NCBI RefSeq assembly: GCF_008831285.2 | Contig: NC_045141.1 | Coordinates: forward strand, 19,588,848 to 19,652,847 | Source of the DNA: Nymphaea colorata | Lineage: Eukaryota > Streptophyta > Magnoliopsida > Nymphaeales > Nymphaeaceae | DNA length: 64,000 nt | Direction of reading: 5' to 3' | In this document: positions 12,990 through 23,769 of the stretch, piece by piece | Numbering within the stretch: the first letter of the stretch is position 1 | Layout: every line of letters begins with the position of its first letter | Program-made: the position numbers and the translations under genes | The notes under the pieces: generated by a model | The model's database searches: none | The model's input: only the letters and a program-made list of their open reading frames with translations | Told to the model about the DNA's origin: nothing

Positions 12990-15029
12990 CTGCTAGTTAC
13001 AACAGGTTAGAATGACACAATAGATCCTCTCATAAACAACACAAAACTAGAGATCCAAAACAAGGAGGTTTGAGGCCCCATATGATGAAAAGTCCTGACA
13101 ATGACCAAATTGGCTGATCCATGAAAAGACAAGAACTACCTTCCGGCAAAAATGGTGCAGCTAGGTCCGCTGAATGTGTAGCATCTTTCAACCATAATAG
13201 ATCTGAGGGTCAAAATAAAAGAACTCCTGAAAGGGATATCTGCACCACAGGGTCTGTGTTATACATCTTTTGGAGGACTGATAAGCAATACCTTCTTAGG
13301 TTGAAGTACACAGAAAAACATACATTAACCATGGTTTTAGAATTCAGATACCTCCCTCCAGACAACATGCACTGAAGTAAGCAATAGAAAAGGAAAAATA
13401 AGAAAAAAAATCTAGTGACCATCTGAACCAAACATGAGACATACCGCACTAGATGCTAAAGCCCATACCATTACGTCATCCATCAACAATAACAACAATA
13501 CCATCCTAAATCACTTGGATTGAACTAGTATAGCCTGTAAGCACTACACCAATGCCAAAAGCACTGAATAGTATACCGAAGAAACAACACAAGAGGGGCA
13601 TATTCTTGTGGAGCCTATACCATTTGATTGATACCTAACACAAGCAAGTAGGCCAAATCCAGCTCATTGAAGTAGTCAGACCACAACAACCAATACATGC
13701 TTCTCGACAGCATACTTTATACTCAAAAAGACAAAAACTCTATACGATAGGTCGGGACATATTTGATAATAGTTCTGGAGCACAGTTGATAGCCAACTGC
13801 TGGACTTCTCAACGTATATAAATTGTTGTAGTGCTTAACATATTTCCAGATCTTTTAAAAGTTGAAAGTAGCCATGCATGTAACTCAAGGTCGACTTATA
13901 AAAAATAGATGACTGCAAATGTGTCCAGAAAACTTGCTGCAAATTGACCTAATAAATTGTCTACGAGGACAACATGTCAAAACACACCATCAGATTCAAC
14001 TGAATTGCTACTTTCTCGAAGTTAAGCTTTAAAAAAGGACAATTATGTCAAACCGAAAGAAGGGTGAGGAAAAAAGATAAAGACAACGCAGTAAGATTAA
14101 ACTTCTTTCATTATGACAAGTTTAGCTTCATAATCCATGGAACAACATTACTTTTTAGTATAGATGCACAAACCTAAAATATTGCAGAAAGAGGGACAAA
14201 TTGGGGCCCGAATATACTAATGAAATTCACATGCCAATTTCGGAACCAATTCTAACAGATGAAGGATGGAAGTTTGGCAGGTCTCTGTGACTAAGTATAT
14301 AGGTCAAACGGAACCGCCTTGTCCCACCATAGCATGGAAAAACTATACACAACCCAATTAAATGGAGGAAATAAAACATATGACCAAACGTAGAGTATTC
14401 CGCCTAGAGTGATCCCTTTGCAGAAGCAAACAATTCATGCGATCAAAGTTGCGACACCCAATTACCCGTGGCAAAATTCCCTTCATCACCCTAATGACAA
14501 CATGCACTACTGGTTGCTCAATTCAGATGCCAAATAAAGATTGATCGAAACCTGAGCAAATAACGCAGTGCAGTATTATATCAGACTCTGAAAAAAGTGG
14601 TCAAACCACATGAAAGCACCTTGAAAATCGAAAAACAAGCAGCCAAATTAGGAAAAAGCAACTAAGTATCCGATGGATCAAATCTGGTGAACCTAAGTCT
14701 GGCTCCAGTAAACTCGTTTTGCACATTTCACAGAACAGCCAATGTCACACTAACATCTAAAATCAAGCATTCATAACCTGTAAATCGGCCTCGAAAAAAC
14801 ACTAGTGAACTCCACAATTTGAGTTGAGAAATCCACATTGCACTGAAAATCGATCCAACTTGTTCAGCAACAACGCTTCTTATTGCCTTCCCACCGGCAC
14901 CTCCCACCCACCTCCTATAGATACGCCTAAATAGCAGCAAACCCTAACCCCGAAAAAAAGCAAAAATGTACCCACAACGCAGACGCCAGAAAAGAGAAAG
15001 AAAGAGGAAAGCAACCAGACATGCACACC
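12990..15029 (-). other. Probable 5'-UTR intron of the YODA-like gene
   Basis: A good donor (AAG|GTGTGC, minus strand, near 15029) and an acceptor-like CTAG/CAG near 12990 would join an upstream leader exon (about 15030-15280) to the exon holding the start codon. Long leader introns are common in plant MAPKKK genes, but this is inferred from splice motifs only. The 2-kb stretch has no other recognisable gene. Confidence 0.45.
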
Positions 15030-15057
15030 TTTGGTTCGATCTCCGCATCTGCGCAGC

Positions 15058-15087
15058 TCAGTCGATCGCGGAACGGCGGCGAAGCAT
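15058..15087 (-). promoter_or_regulatory. Possible uORF in the YODA leader exon
   Basis: In the inferred leader exon an ATG at 15087 opens a 9-codon frame (MLRRRSAID) ending with TGA at 15058. A second out-of-context ATG follows closely. If this exon is transcribed, these would lie upstream of the main start at 12919 and could reduce translation. The role is inferred. Confidence 0.35.
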
Positions 15088-15279
15088 GGGGAGAGCGGAT
15101 CAAAGAAGAAAGTTGCTAGCCCCCGCCTCGGATTTCTCTGCTAAGTAGGGAGAACCGGAAGGCAGCAGAAAGACGGCGATAATTCCTCGGAGAAAAGAGG
15201 AGTGCTTCATCAGTTGAGTGTAAACAACCAAACTAAGACGGAGAGAGAGCGAGGGAGAATAGGCAGCGAGGACAGCAGG

Positions 15280-15620
15280 AAATGGGAGGAGGCGGAGCAA
15301 ACAAACGAAAAAAAGCAAATAAAATCCCAAGTTCTGCGGACGAACCGGCAAATGAAGAGGATTTACTCGTAGTAGAACACAAGAAAGGGAGAGAGGGAGA
15401 GGGAGGAAAACGGGCAAAGGGTGGAGCGATACGGTTCGAGCTGACCGACTCGCTAAGAGGAAAAGCGGATCGCCCGATGAGCCGGAGCTACCGCTTGTGG
15501 GTCCCGCATGGCCCCACCACTCCCTCTCTCGTGATGATGTGGCATGCCAAGTAGGATGAAAACAAAAGGTTGGCCAACCAGATGACGTGGCTTCTCTGTG
15601 TGTGTGTGTGTGTGCATGCA
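15280..15620 (-). promoter_or_regulatory. Presumed promoter and leader region of the YODA-like gene
   Basis: This GC-richer segment lies immediately upstream of the inferred leader exon. I see no clear TATA box. Purine-rich (AGAGGGAGAGGGAGG-like) stretches are present, which on the gene strand read as CT-rich; such CT-rich sequences are common around plant TATA-less starts. The placement is inferred. Confidence 0.3.
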
Positions 15621-15920
15621 CACCTAAGGCCAGCGTGTGAGCCCAACGAACGAATCAAACGAAATGCCAAAAAAACGCCGAATATATTCCAAGTCATGCT
15701 ACAAGTTATATTTTATAACATTAAAAGGTATTTAAAACGGCACAGCGCTCGAACCTAGCGCTCTCAAACAAGTGACTCAGCGTCCTTGCATGTGATTCTC
15801 AATATTCAAATTTCTCAGCCTTTAATAAGTCGTAAGAAAAAAAAAAAACATTTTCTGCATGGGCTCTTTTTTGCGTCAATTACTCTTCGCATGTATTTTG
15901 TTTAATTAAATTATTTTTCT

Positions 15921-15924
<4 letters not shown>

Positions 15925-15996
<72 letters not shown>
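15925..15996. repeat. (CT)n(AT)n compound microsatellite
   Basis: About 36 bp of CT dinucleotides are followed directly by 36 bp of AT dinucleotides, in the spacer upstream of both the YODA-like and ATI-like genes. Confidence 0.97.
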
Positions 15997-15999
<3 letters not shown>

Positions 16000-16626
16000 T
16001 GTGAAGGTATGAGCATGTGTAGCTTTTTTATGAATGAACGGTGCATTGACACCAATGATTGAGGAAGCACATGTGAGAAGGTTAGACCATGTGGGGAGAC
16101 ATCTCATATGTATAGCGAGGCAGAACCAATTATATGGGATGCCTTTTACACTCGGCCTAAAGCTCGTATAATTGCCATTTAGTTAAACATTTATAAACCC
16201 GTTACTTTGCGGATAAAATAGATCGTTTTTTGCTGCGAATGAGGATAGGGTAGGTAGGCATGGCGTGTTTGAATGTCAGTTTTTATGTTATAGCTGAAAA
16301 TTGAACCGCGCACCGACCTGTATCAACCATTTATCAAATTAAATAAGACATTATGGAAATATTGCAACTGCAGAGCTTTGAACTTAGCCATCTTAAAAAA
16401 GTTTAGCCTTTTCCCTTGCAATCTATCTCACAAAAACTGGATCTCGAGCACTTGGTATCAGAAAATAATTCGAGTTCAAAGAAATAATAAGTTTAATACA
16501 AAGCCAAATTCAACAAACGTGAAACATGCCAAATCCTGGATTTAGTATCTAAATACATCTAGGAAAGCAACTTTACTTAATACAAAAACAAGCCTATAGC
16601 ATGAGATTAACACCCAGTGCGTTTAA

Positions 16627-17015
16627 ATTAGCAGTAGGGCTGTACATGAGCTCGACTCGACTCCTATCATGCTTACCTCTAGCTCTGTTGGAGTTCAGGT
16701 CAAGCTGCACAAAGTTAGATCAAGGTCAACTCGACAGATCGATGCAGAGCTTGAGCTCGACTCGTTTAAGCTCGTCTACCTACCGTCTACTAATTTGACT
16801 TGATCTCTTTCATATATTTTTAAGTTTGGAAATTACCAAAAAAAAAAGGATAACATACATTAAACCAGCTTGTTCTAATTTAATTGAGTCAAGTCAAGTT
16901 CATGTAACTCGAACTCATTTCATTTGTCAGCTCAAGTTTTCAGTCAATTACTTAACTGAGTGAGTTCGAGTTGAGATCGCGTTAGCTCAACTCGTCGTAG
17001 AACCCTAATTAGCAG
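16627..17015. mobile_element. hAT-type MITE with 8-bp target-site duplication
   Basis: The element spans 16635-17007 (373 bp) and is bounded on both sides by a perfect 8-bp direct repeat ATTAGCAG (16627-16634 and 17008-17015). The ends form imperfect inverted repeats: TAGGGCTGTACATGAGCTCG at the left, and TAGGGTTCTACGACGAGTTG on the opposite strand at the right. The inside contains repeated GAGCTCGACTCG words and no ORF. An 8-bp TSD with TAGGG termini fits non-autonomous hAT elements. It sits about 190 bp upstream of the probable leader exon of the ATI-like gene. Confidence 0.88.
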
Positions 17016-17199
17016 CCAGTTCGGACGATCAATTTTGGGTACTTTTCTGAAAATGTTGCAAAATTGAGGTCAACTTGTTTAATTACACAAAGTAACGGGG
17101 GCGCCATTCTCATGTTTGTCTTAATTTGCTTACTTGTTTTTGTTTAATTGTTATAGTTTTCTCATCTTTTCCTATCGCAAATTCTCCTAAAATCCGCTG

Positions 17200-17317
17200 C
17201 CTATCTTCTCCGGCTAAGAGGAGAAGAGGGAAACTTTTCCCGCGGTCGCGTCGGCGCGACAAATCCTAATGTTCCGTTCGAGGATCCAGCGTTGAATCCA
17301 GGGTTTCTGGTTTTCAG
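17200..17317 (+). other. Probable non-coding first exon of the ATI-like gene
   Basis: A GC-richer stretch ends in a consensus donor (TTTTCAG|GTGAAT, GT at 17318-17319). The next acceptor with the right context is the TTCTGCAG at 18968-18975, giving a leader intron of about 1.66 kb. The transcription start was not located; the 5' boundary is approximate. Confidence 0.5.
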
Positions 17318-18983
17318 GTGAATGAATTCGTTATTACGATTTCGAGTATCCGAGCCTGACGCTTTTTTTTTTTCTTTTTCATATCATAATGTTTTGAGGC
17401 TTTCCAGTGGTTGATCGCTGAAATCTTCCTTTCTTCTTTCTTTTGTTCCCTTTCCTTTGGCCTTTTACTTTTTGCTGGTTGTGGAAATTGAAGATCTTTG
17501 GGCGATTGGGACTTGAACTACATGAGTTTGTGAATTTGTTTGTTCTTCGTATAGTGGTCAGGATCTTGATCCGCGGAAGGTGACTGTTTTATTGAGACCT
17601 GGGCGTTTGATTGGTGGCTCGAGCTCATGATTCGTTTTTGGGTTTTTCTGCTAATCGGTTATTGTGTTTCAAACATTTGGTCCTTATTACAAACATTTTA
17701 TCTAATTGAGTTTTTGGTTATTTTTCGTGGGATAAAACTTTTAGGCTATCCTATTGATTGGTTAAAACTTTCTTTCTTGCATTCGGTACTAGAATTGTGA
17801 TTGTGTTGATGGCATGAATGTTCGGCTTGGATTGTGTTTACCTTTTTTTAGAGCTGATGGTGAACTTTGCTCTCATCTAATTTTCTTACTCTCAATTTAT
17901 CTCGTATCGAGTCAATTTTTTTGGTTGATTACTTAATAATCAATATCGACGGGTTGTTTTCTCAGCTGGTTGGGTTATAGGCATTAGTAATTCCAGTGAA
18001 TATCGTAAATGCAGTGATGGTAGCCTGAATTCTGGATTGCTTACGAATTTAGGATCTTTGAGGTAGGAGATGAATGAGGTTATTGTATTTGGTATTCCTT
18101 TTTTCTGGTTTTAAACAGAGCAGTTTTCTAGCCTGGAGTTACAGTCTTTCTTTTATTTGAATTAATTTTCAAGTCACGATTATTCACTGCCCAGGTGCCG
18201 TTGTTCCATCTTCACTTTTATTGGAATTTCCATTCCGTCATTCATCAAATGTTTTGGATATTATTTTCTGTTTTCTCGTGAGTTTCTTCTTTGAATGTCC
18301 TTTTCCGTTTTGCATTCAATTGCCAACTGGGACTGCACAAGCAACTGCACACATGGTCGCACAGGTCTTATGAATTGTTTGTTGGAAGTAGTGCTTTGTA
18401 TACAGGAGAGTGGAAGCATCTAAATGTGAATAAATTGGAGGCTCCATGTGTTAGTTGCTTGATTAACAGATCGAGTATTGTCTGTTGGTGTGGTTGATGT
18501 GTGTAGATGGTCTGCTGTATATCCTTTGTTGCTTACCTGGTGTCAGTGAAATAAGCACTTGGTCATCTAACATGCTGCTTAGATCCTACTCTTTTAGTTT
18601 TACATCCACAAAAAATTTAGTTACTAATCAATAGCCAAAAGATAAGTTGAGAAAATCGGAAGTCTGACACAGGTTGTTGAAGACCCTAAAAGGGCTAATC
18701 GGTCTGACTTGGTTCAAGTCAGTTGACTATAAATAAACATATACATTTATTAGACGGAGATAAATATAAAAACAAGGCATCTATCAATCTAAATGAATAT
18801 ATATATATATATACACACACACACCCACAGAGATTGCTCGAAAGTCTTGTCATTTAGATTTATAGAATCCAGTAACTTCATATAGCTTATGCTTAAGAAG
18901 AGCAATTCTTTTGTTGTTTCTCCATTCCTTTCCAAGGAAAATTACTTGCCAATTTTAACCTTCGTTCTTCTGCAGGTAAGGGA

Positions 18984-18992
18984 ATGTCCTAG
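18984..18992 (+). promoter_or_regulatory. Minimal uORF (ATG-TCC-TAG) touching the ATI-like start codon
   Basis: Just after the leader-intron acceptor the sequence reads ATG TCC TAG and then directly the main ATG at 18993. The uORF is in the same frame and its stop codon abuts the main start, a layout that could allow termination-reinitiation. Confidence 0.6.
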
Positions 18993-21900
18993 ATGGCAGA
19001 CCGTGAAAAGGATCAGGTAGATACTTTACCACGTGGAAATGATTGGGAAGTTGTATCTCTCACTGCATCAGCATATTCTGCATCTCCTGGTGCTAGGCGG
19101 CTTGAAGATGAAGGTGATAGACATGAAGAGCCGGAGGGTTTACAAGAAGAATATGCACGTTCAATGTTTATGTCTGAACATTTTGTGTTTCCACCCTGCG
19201 AACATGAGAATCTGCCTTTGGTGTCAGACGAGGTCTTCTTCACTGGGAGTGTGAAAAATGTTCCAGAGTATGCTGATCAATATTTGCAAGAGGAATCATT
19301 TCAGGCTTCTGAAATAGATGAAGCTGTTGATCAGATGGAGGTGCATAATTTGGGTTCGGAAGAAGGGGAGACAGATGGGAGAACAGGTGAGAACTTGGAC
19401 TCCAGTAGGATGCGGAGCTTCGTTGGATGCTTTGCTGCATCCAATGTTTTTTTGCGTGGAATTCAGTTTTTGATGAAAAAAAGTCAGATGCTTCCATTTC
19501 CATGATAAAGCTTCAAAACGGTTATTATTTTACAAGGTCTTGAATGGACTAATCGAACTAAGCAATCTGCAGTCTTATATCCACTAAAATTGAACCTTTC
19601 TGTGCAGAAGCTGATAGCAGTGGATCAGTCCCTTTCAGCGAAGGTGATCTGATTGAAGCTGAACTGCTCGAAGAGCCAGACTGTTCTGCTTCACGGGCAC
19701 ATTATCCTTCGGATTCTGCAATGTCATCAAAGCAGATGAAAGTGACAAAATGCAATGGATCTGGTCTTCCTCGTGAATCATGGTGGAAAAGACGGGCAGT
19801 GTCTTTATATACTCAGGCTAGGGAGGCAAATGCATTTTGGTCTGTGTTTATTGCTGCAGCTCTGACGGGACTTGCCATTCTAGGTCACCGTTGGCAGCAG
19901 GAGAAGTTGCATATTCAACAGCTTAAGTGGCAAATAAGCATCGGTGATGAGGTAACCTTATTTGGTTATTTTCTCTCAGGTATTTTAGTTTCGCTATATA
20001 TCTGGAAGGACATTTATCATTTATAGCTATTCTAGTTGATGCCTATTGAAAATATTACTTTGTTTTTGGTCCTCCTGCTCTTTCCCCTCCCAGTCCTTTA
20101 TCATCAGCGATCAGTCATCCACTTTGTCCCCCTTATTTGTTTCTCCTTTCCTTGTTGACTTGAACTAACATGTTGTGGTGGTGCCACTTAGGCCTGTTAT
20201 GCCCTTTTAGTTCTCCACATCTAGACTCTCCCTATAAATGTGACTAGCAGAGTGAAAGCAGTAATCATCTGATGCTGAAAATAGTGTCGCAATTGCAACA
20301 TTTTACTCTGTTAAACATGCCATCATTCTCCCCATTCAGTGGAAAAGATGTTATATTTGCTGGTGGTCTGTGCTCTAACCTTTTTACTCATGTGGCTAGT
20401 AGTTTTCTCCTCCTCGAGTAATCTCATTGCTTTCCATTACATTTAATTGCTTTCCATTACATTTCTTACCTACCAAAGGGTGGTTGAGTGGTTTGGATTT
20501 CAGATAAGGGGTGATTTGAGATTCTAGATCACAAATTCTAGGTTTTACACTGATTAACGTTCTGTCACATGCATACAGTTGAAAATATGGGGATACGAGA
20601 GATGATGGATTAGTTGAATTTTCTCTGTGCGTGTGTGCACAGTGCACGTGAGTGAGGGGGGTGGGGGGGGGGAGGAGAGAGAGAGAACATATAGTAGCAT
20701 ACATCATATTATAGTAATGCAGCATATACAGAAACATACATTGGGAGAATCCATTAATTGCATAGGTATGGATAGAATTGTGAGAGAAGTCCATAACATA
20801 AATAGTTGATGTTTTCTTAACAACACCATTAAAACGAACAATTAAATTAGCTGATGGAAGAAGCGGTGAGGTTGGGGCGGGGGGGTGTTGAGGGTGTAGG
20901 TCTGGAAACCAGTGCTAATGAGGGGAGGGCATCAGTTGCTTATTGTCATTTGGTTCATAAACTACTCTGATTGATAAGGCGATGGATGATTAGGGTATCA
21001 TATGGATTTTAGGAATAAGAAGAGTGATTCAGGCTAGCTAGCAGTCTGTACAGTTGAAAGTAGCTCCCTCTCCTCTCCTTTCCATTGTTGGGCTATTTTA
21101 ATATAAACATGCCCAATTCTTGCAAGCATTTGAATGATGTAGTTCTACAGTGCTATGTACCCTTTTTATTAAATGTTAAATGAGAATTAAATTATGTAAC
21201 GATGGTCTGATGGTACATGTATTGATGGTGAAGTGAATGTTAAAAGAGGAAAGGCTTCCCTAAAGCTGATACCAGGAGATAATGTTGTCAAAGACAGTAT
21301 TAGTACTGTATCAGTTTGTATCTGCCAATATGTATTGGCTTGGTCACCGTGTTTTTCAAATTTGTGAGGTTAAAAGATCAAACACTTTAATTTATTTTCA
21401 TATTGATAAATTAAAAAATGAGACCTGTATTGCCGCATATCACGTGGAGGCTGATATGGTCTGATGCAGGGTGACATCGATAACATAAACCAGAGAAGAT
21501 AAAAAAACAAGACCTGTTTTAATGCAATAGATGCATTCTGATAGTTAAGCCTCCTTAAATGCCATCAAGTTGCATCAGACTGTAACCGTTAATCAATGTT
21601 GCCTTTTATTTTGGCAGTTCTCTTATCTCATTTTTCACCGTTTGCTACCCTATTGATGCCTTATGTTATTAGTGATATACTTCTTTGTTAGAGAAGACAG
21701 AATTTGTAATTTTGTTTTTGTTTCTATACGAGTCCTTCAATTCATAGAGTCCAACATGTCATGTAAAAATGAATGTCAATAATAAAATTTATGTTGTACG
21801 TATCGTACGATACTGGGCCGTATCATACGATACGTATCGTCGCGTTTCAAAAATGTGATACGATACACCACTTGTATTGTACAGTTACGATACAGGTACC

Positions 21901-22529
21901 GTATCGTACGATACATAACAATATAGTTACGATACAGTTACGATACATTAATTTTTATTGATTTTTTTCAGATTTTTTTTTTCATTTTTTCAGTTTTTTT
22001 TAAAAAAAATATGATACAATTACGGTATGTTACGATATTTTACGGTATATTAAAGCCAGACCGATATGGCTTACGACACGCTTTTTACAACATTTAATAA
22101 TAGTATACCATGACTGAAAGCGTTGATCAATGTTTCTTTTTGTTTTCGCGGTTCGCTACCCTGTTGATGCCTTGTGTTATTGGTGATATACTTCTTTCTT
22201 AGAGAATACAGAATTTGTAGTTTTATTGTTGTGTCAGCACGAGCCATTCAATGAATACTTTCCAACATGTCATGTAAAAATGAATGTCAATAATAATAGT
22301 AAACCATGAATTTTTCTTGATCCAGTATGAATCCTGAGCTCCTGCATTTTATGCATTCAGTCATTGTTCAGGAACATGTGAGATTGTCAGTCTTTTTAAC
22401 TTTGAATTCTGTAATTTCATTTTGCAGAAATTAAGCCGCATTTTCTCTCCTATGTCGCGGTTGAAAGATGCACTTATTGGCCAGCGTGGGGCTCCACTAC
22501 TGCGCCAGGTCAGTGCAGTTGAGCAATGA
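18993..22529 (+). CDS. ATI1: ATG8-interacting protein 1/2-like (selective autophagy, ER/plastid)
   Basis: Plant-specific ATI proteins bind ATG8 and mark ER- and plastid-derived bodies for vacuolar delivery, especially under carbon starvation and stress (family knowledge). Exons 18993-19386, 19608-19951 and 22428-22529 give 840 nt, 279 aa, with all junctions in phase. The N terminus carries NDWEVVSLTASAYSASP: W18-E-V-V21 matches an ATG8-interacting (AIM/LIR) motif, preceded by acidic residues. The middle is acidic and disordered. A conserved ESWWKRRAVSLY block precedes a single predicted membrane helix (about residues 208-224, FWSVFIAAALTGLAILG), followed by a basic C-terminal tail with MSRLKDALIG. 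Length agrees with ATI1/ATI2 (about 260-280 aa). Intron 2 is 2.5 kb and repeat-filled. Whether it is ATI1 or ATI2 cannot be decided. Confidence 0.9.
20640..20697 (+). repeat. G-rich tract followed by (GA)n in ATI-like intron 2
   Basis: The stretch reads GAGGGGGGTGGGGGGGGGAGG followed by AGAGAGAG, on the transcribed strand. A second G-rich piece (GGGGCGGGGGGGTG) lies at about 20875-20888. Confidence 0.8.
21591..22300. repeat. Diverged direct duplication flanking a palindromic array
   Basis: About 195 bp at 21591-21786 recur at about 22121-22300 in the same orientation. Shared landmarks are AATCAATGTT, the TACCCT(A/G)TTGATGCCTT word, GTGATATACTTCTTT, ACAGAATTTGTA and CAACATGTCATGTAAAAATG. By eye the copies are roughly 80-85% identical. 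They flank the TACGATAC-rich region. All of this is in intron 2 of the ATI-like gene. Confidence 0.8.
21797..22075. repeat. TACGATAC / GTATCGTA palindromic low-complexity array
   Basis: Dense, degenerate copies of GTATCGTACGATAC and TACGATACA are mixed with T-rich runs. Many copies are self-complementary (for example CGTATCGTACGATACTG). Confidence 0.85.
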
Positions 22530-22574
22530 GATGATTACATGTATGCAACAGAACTGGATGGTGACAGACAAGAC

Positions 22575-22576
<2 letters not shown>

Positions 22577-22607
<31 letters not shown>
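22577..22607. repeat. (GA)n microsatellite
   Basis: An uninterrupted GA dinucleotide run just 3' of the ATI-like stop codon, probably inside its 3' UTR. A (CT)n run follows at 22886-22914. Confidence 0.95.
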
Positions 22608-22611
<4 letters not shown>

Positions 22612-22699
22612 ATTGGCTTATATTCCATCTGGGTCTTAGCCTTGTTCGAGTAATTTCTCAGTATAAACCTGTATCATGCTCTATTGAGTGCTGAATATC

Positions 22700-22882
22700 T
22701 CGTATAAAGTGTAAATCCTGATCCTGGTTTCTCTCATCAAAGCCGAAACGTGATCCTGTAAGCATTGGAATTCAGGGACTTGGGCATTCTATAGATAAGT
22801 CCGAATTTCCGATCAACCTCTTGGGTAGAAGGCGTGATTAAAGTAATCTGTGTCTACTTTATTGTGCTTTCAAAATTGAAAT

Positions 22883-22917
<35 letters not shown>

Positions 22918-23736
22918 TTGTTTTTCTCTTGAGCAGGCCGTGCAGAAAGCCTCCTAGCACTCGGGAGAATGTGGGGAGCCCTCTGTTCCCGCCAGTCACT
23001 CGCCCGTGCGTAAGTTGACACATCCTTGGACCTTACAGGCAAGGGGGAAAGAGGTGGGGTGCTTTTAGCTCCTGGGCCATCCCAATATGGTTTATTTTCT
23101 CAGCTTAGTGACAGTCTCTCGCCCCGAAACTGGCGGAGACCTTTGTGTTCGGAAACCTTTCTATTTTTTTTCCGCAAGGAAATTTTCCACATAAGATAAA
23201 AGCACAACGAAGTTTTTCATATTGTTAAAGTTGACATTTTCTTATATTGTTTGGGACGCTTTGTTAGTGCTCCTGTGGAAGATGTGAGTTAATTAGGCAA
23301 ATTAGACGCAAATAGCATTTCCCAAGTATAGAGAGAAACAGTTACACTTTGTTGCTCTAAACTTCACTCAGCCGATGCCCTCTTGCACGAGGAAGTGGGG
23401 GGCAGTTGGGGAGGGCGGTGACGTCGCTCGGTGATTGCTCCCCACCACCTGCTATCAGCGGCATCCGACAACGCCATCTTTTTCCTTATTAGTTAGAAAA
23501 AATTTTCATAAACTTCTTTTCTTTTTTTGGTAAATGAGCTTTTACAACCCTGTAAATAGAGGAAAAGTGAATCTATGGATTTGAATTCAGCTGTTTGGAT
23601 CTGGATTAGCTTAGATCCAGCTCAGAATCCTTCCATTTGGATCCATACGTTTTAGATCAAACCCAGGGTCCAAACTAGAAACATAAACAAAAGATGATTC
23701 TCAAACACTATCCCTAGATTGTTTAGCCTCCATCAT

Positions 23737-23769
<33 letters not shown>

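Noticed and set aside
15100-15621. 173-codon minus-strand ORF upstream of the YODA-like gene
   Set aside because: Starts with HTHTH repeats from a microsatellite and is Leu/Pro/Ser-rich from CT-rich leader DNA; it overlaps the inferred promoter.
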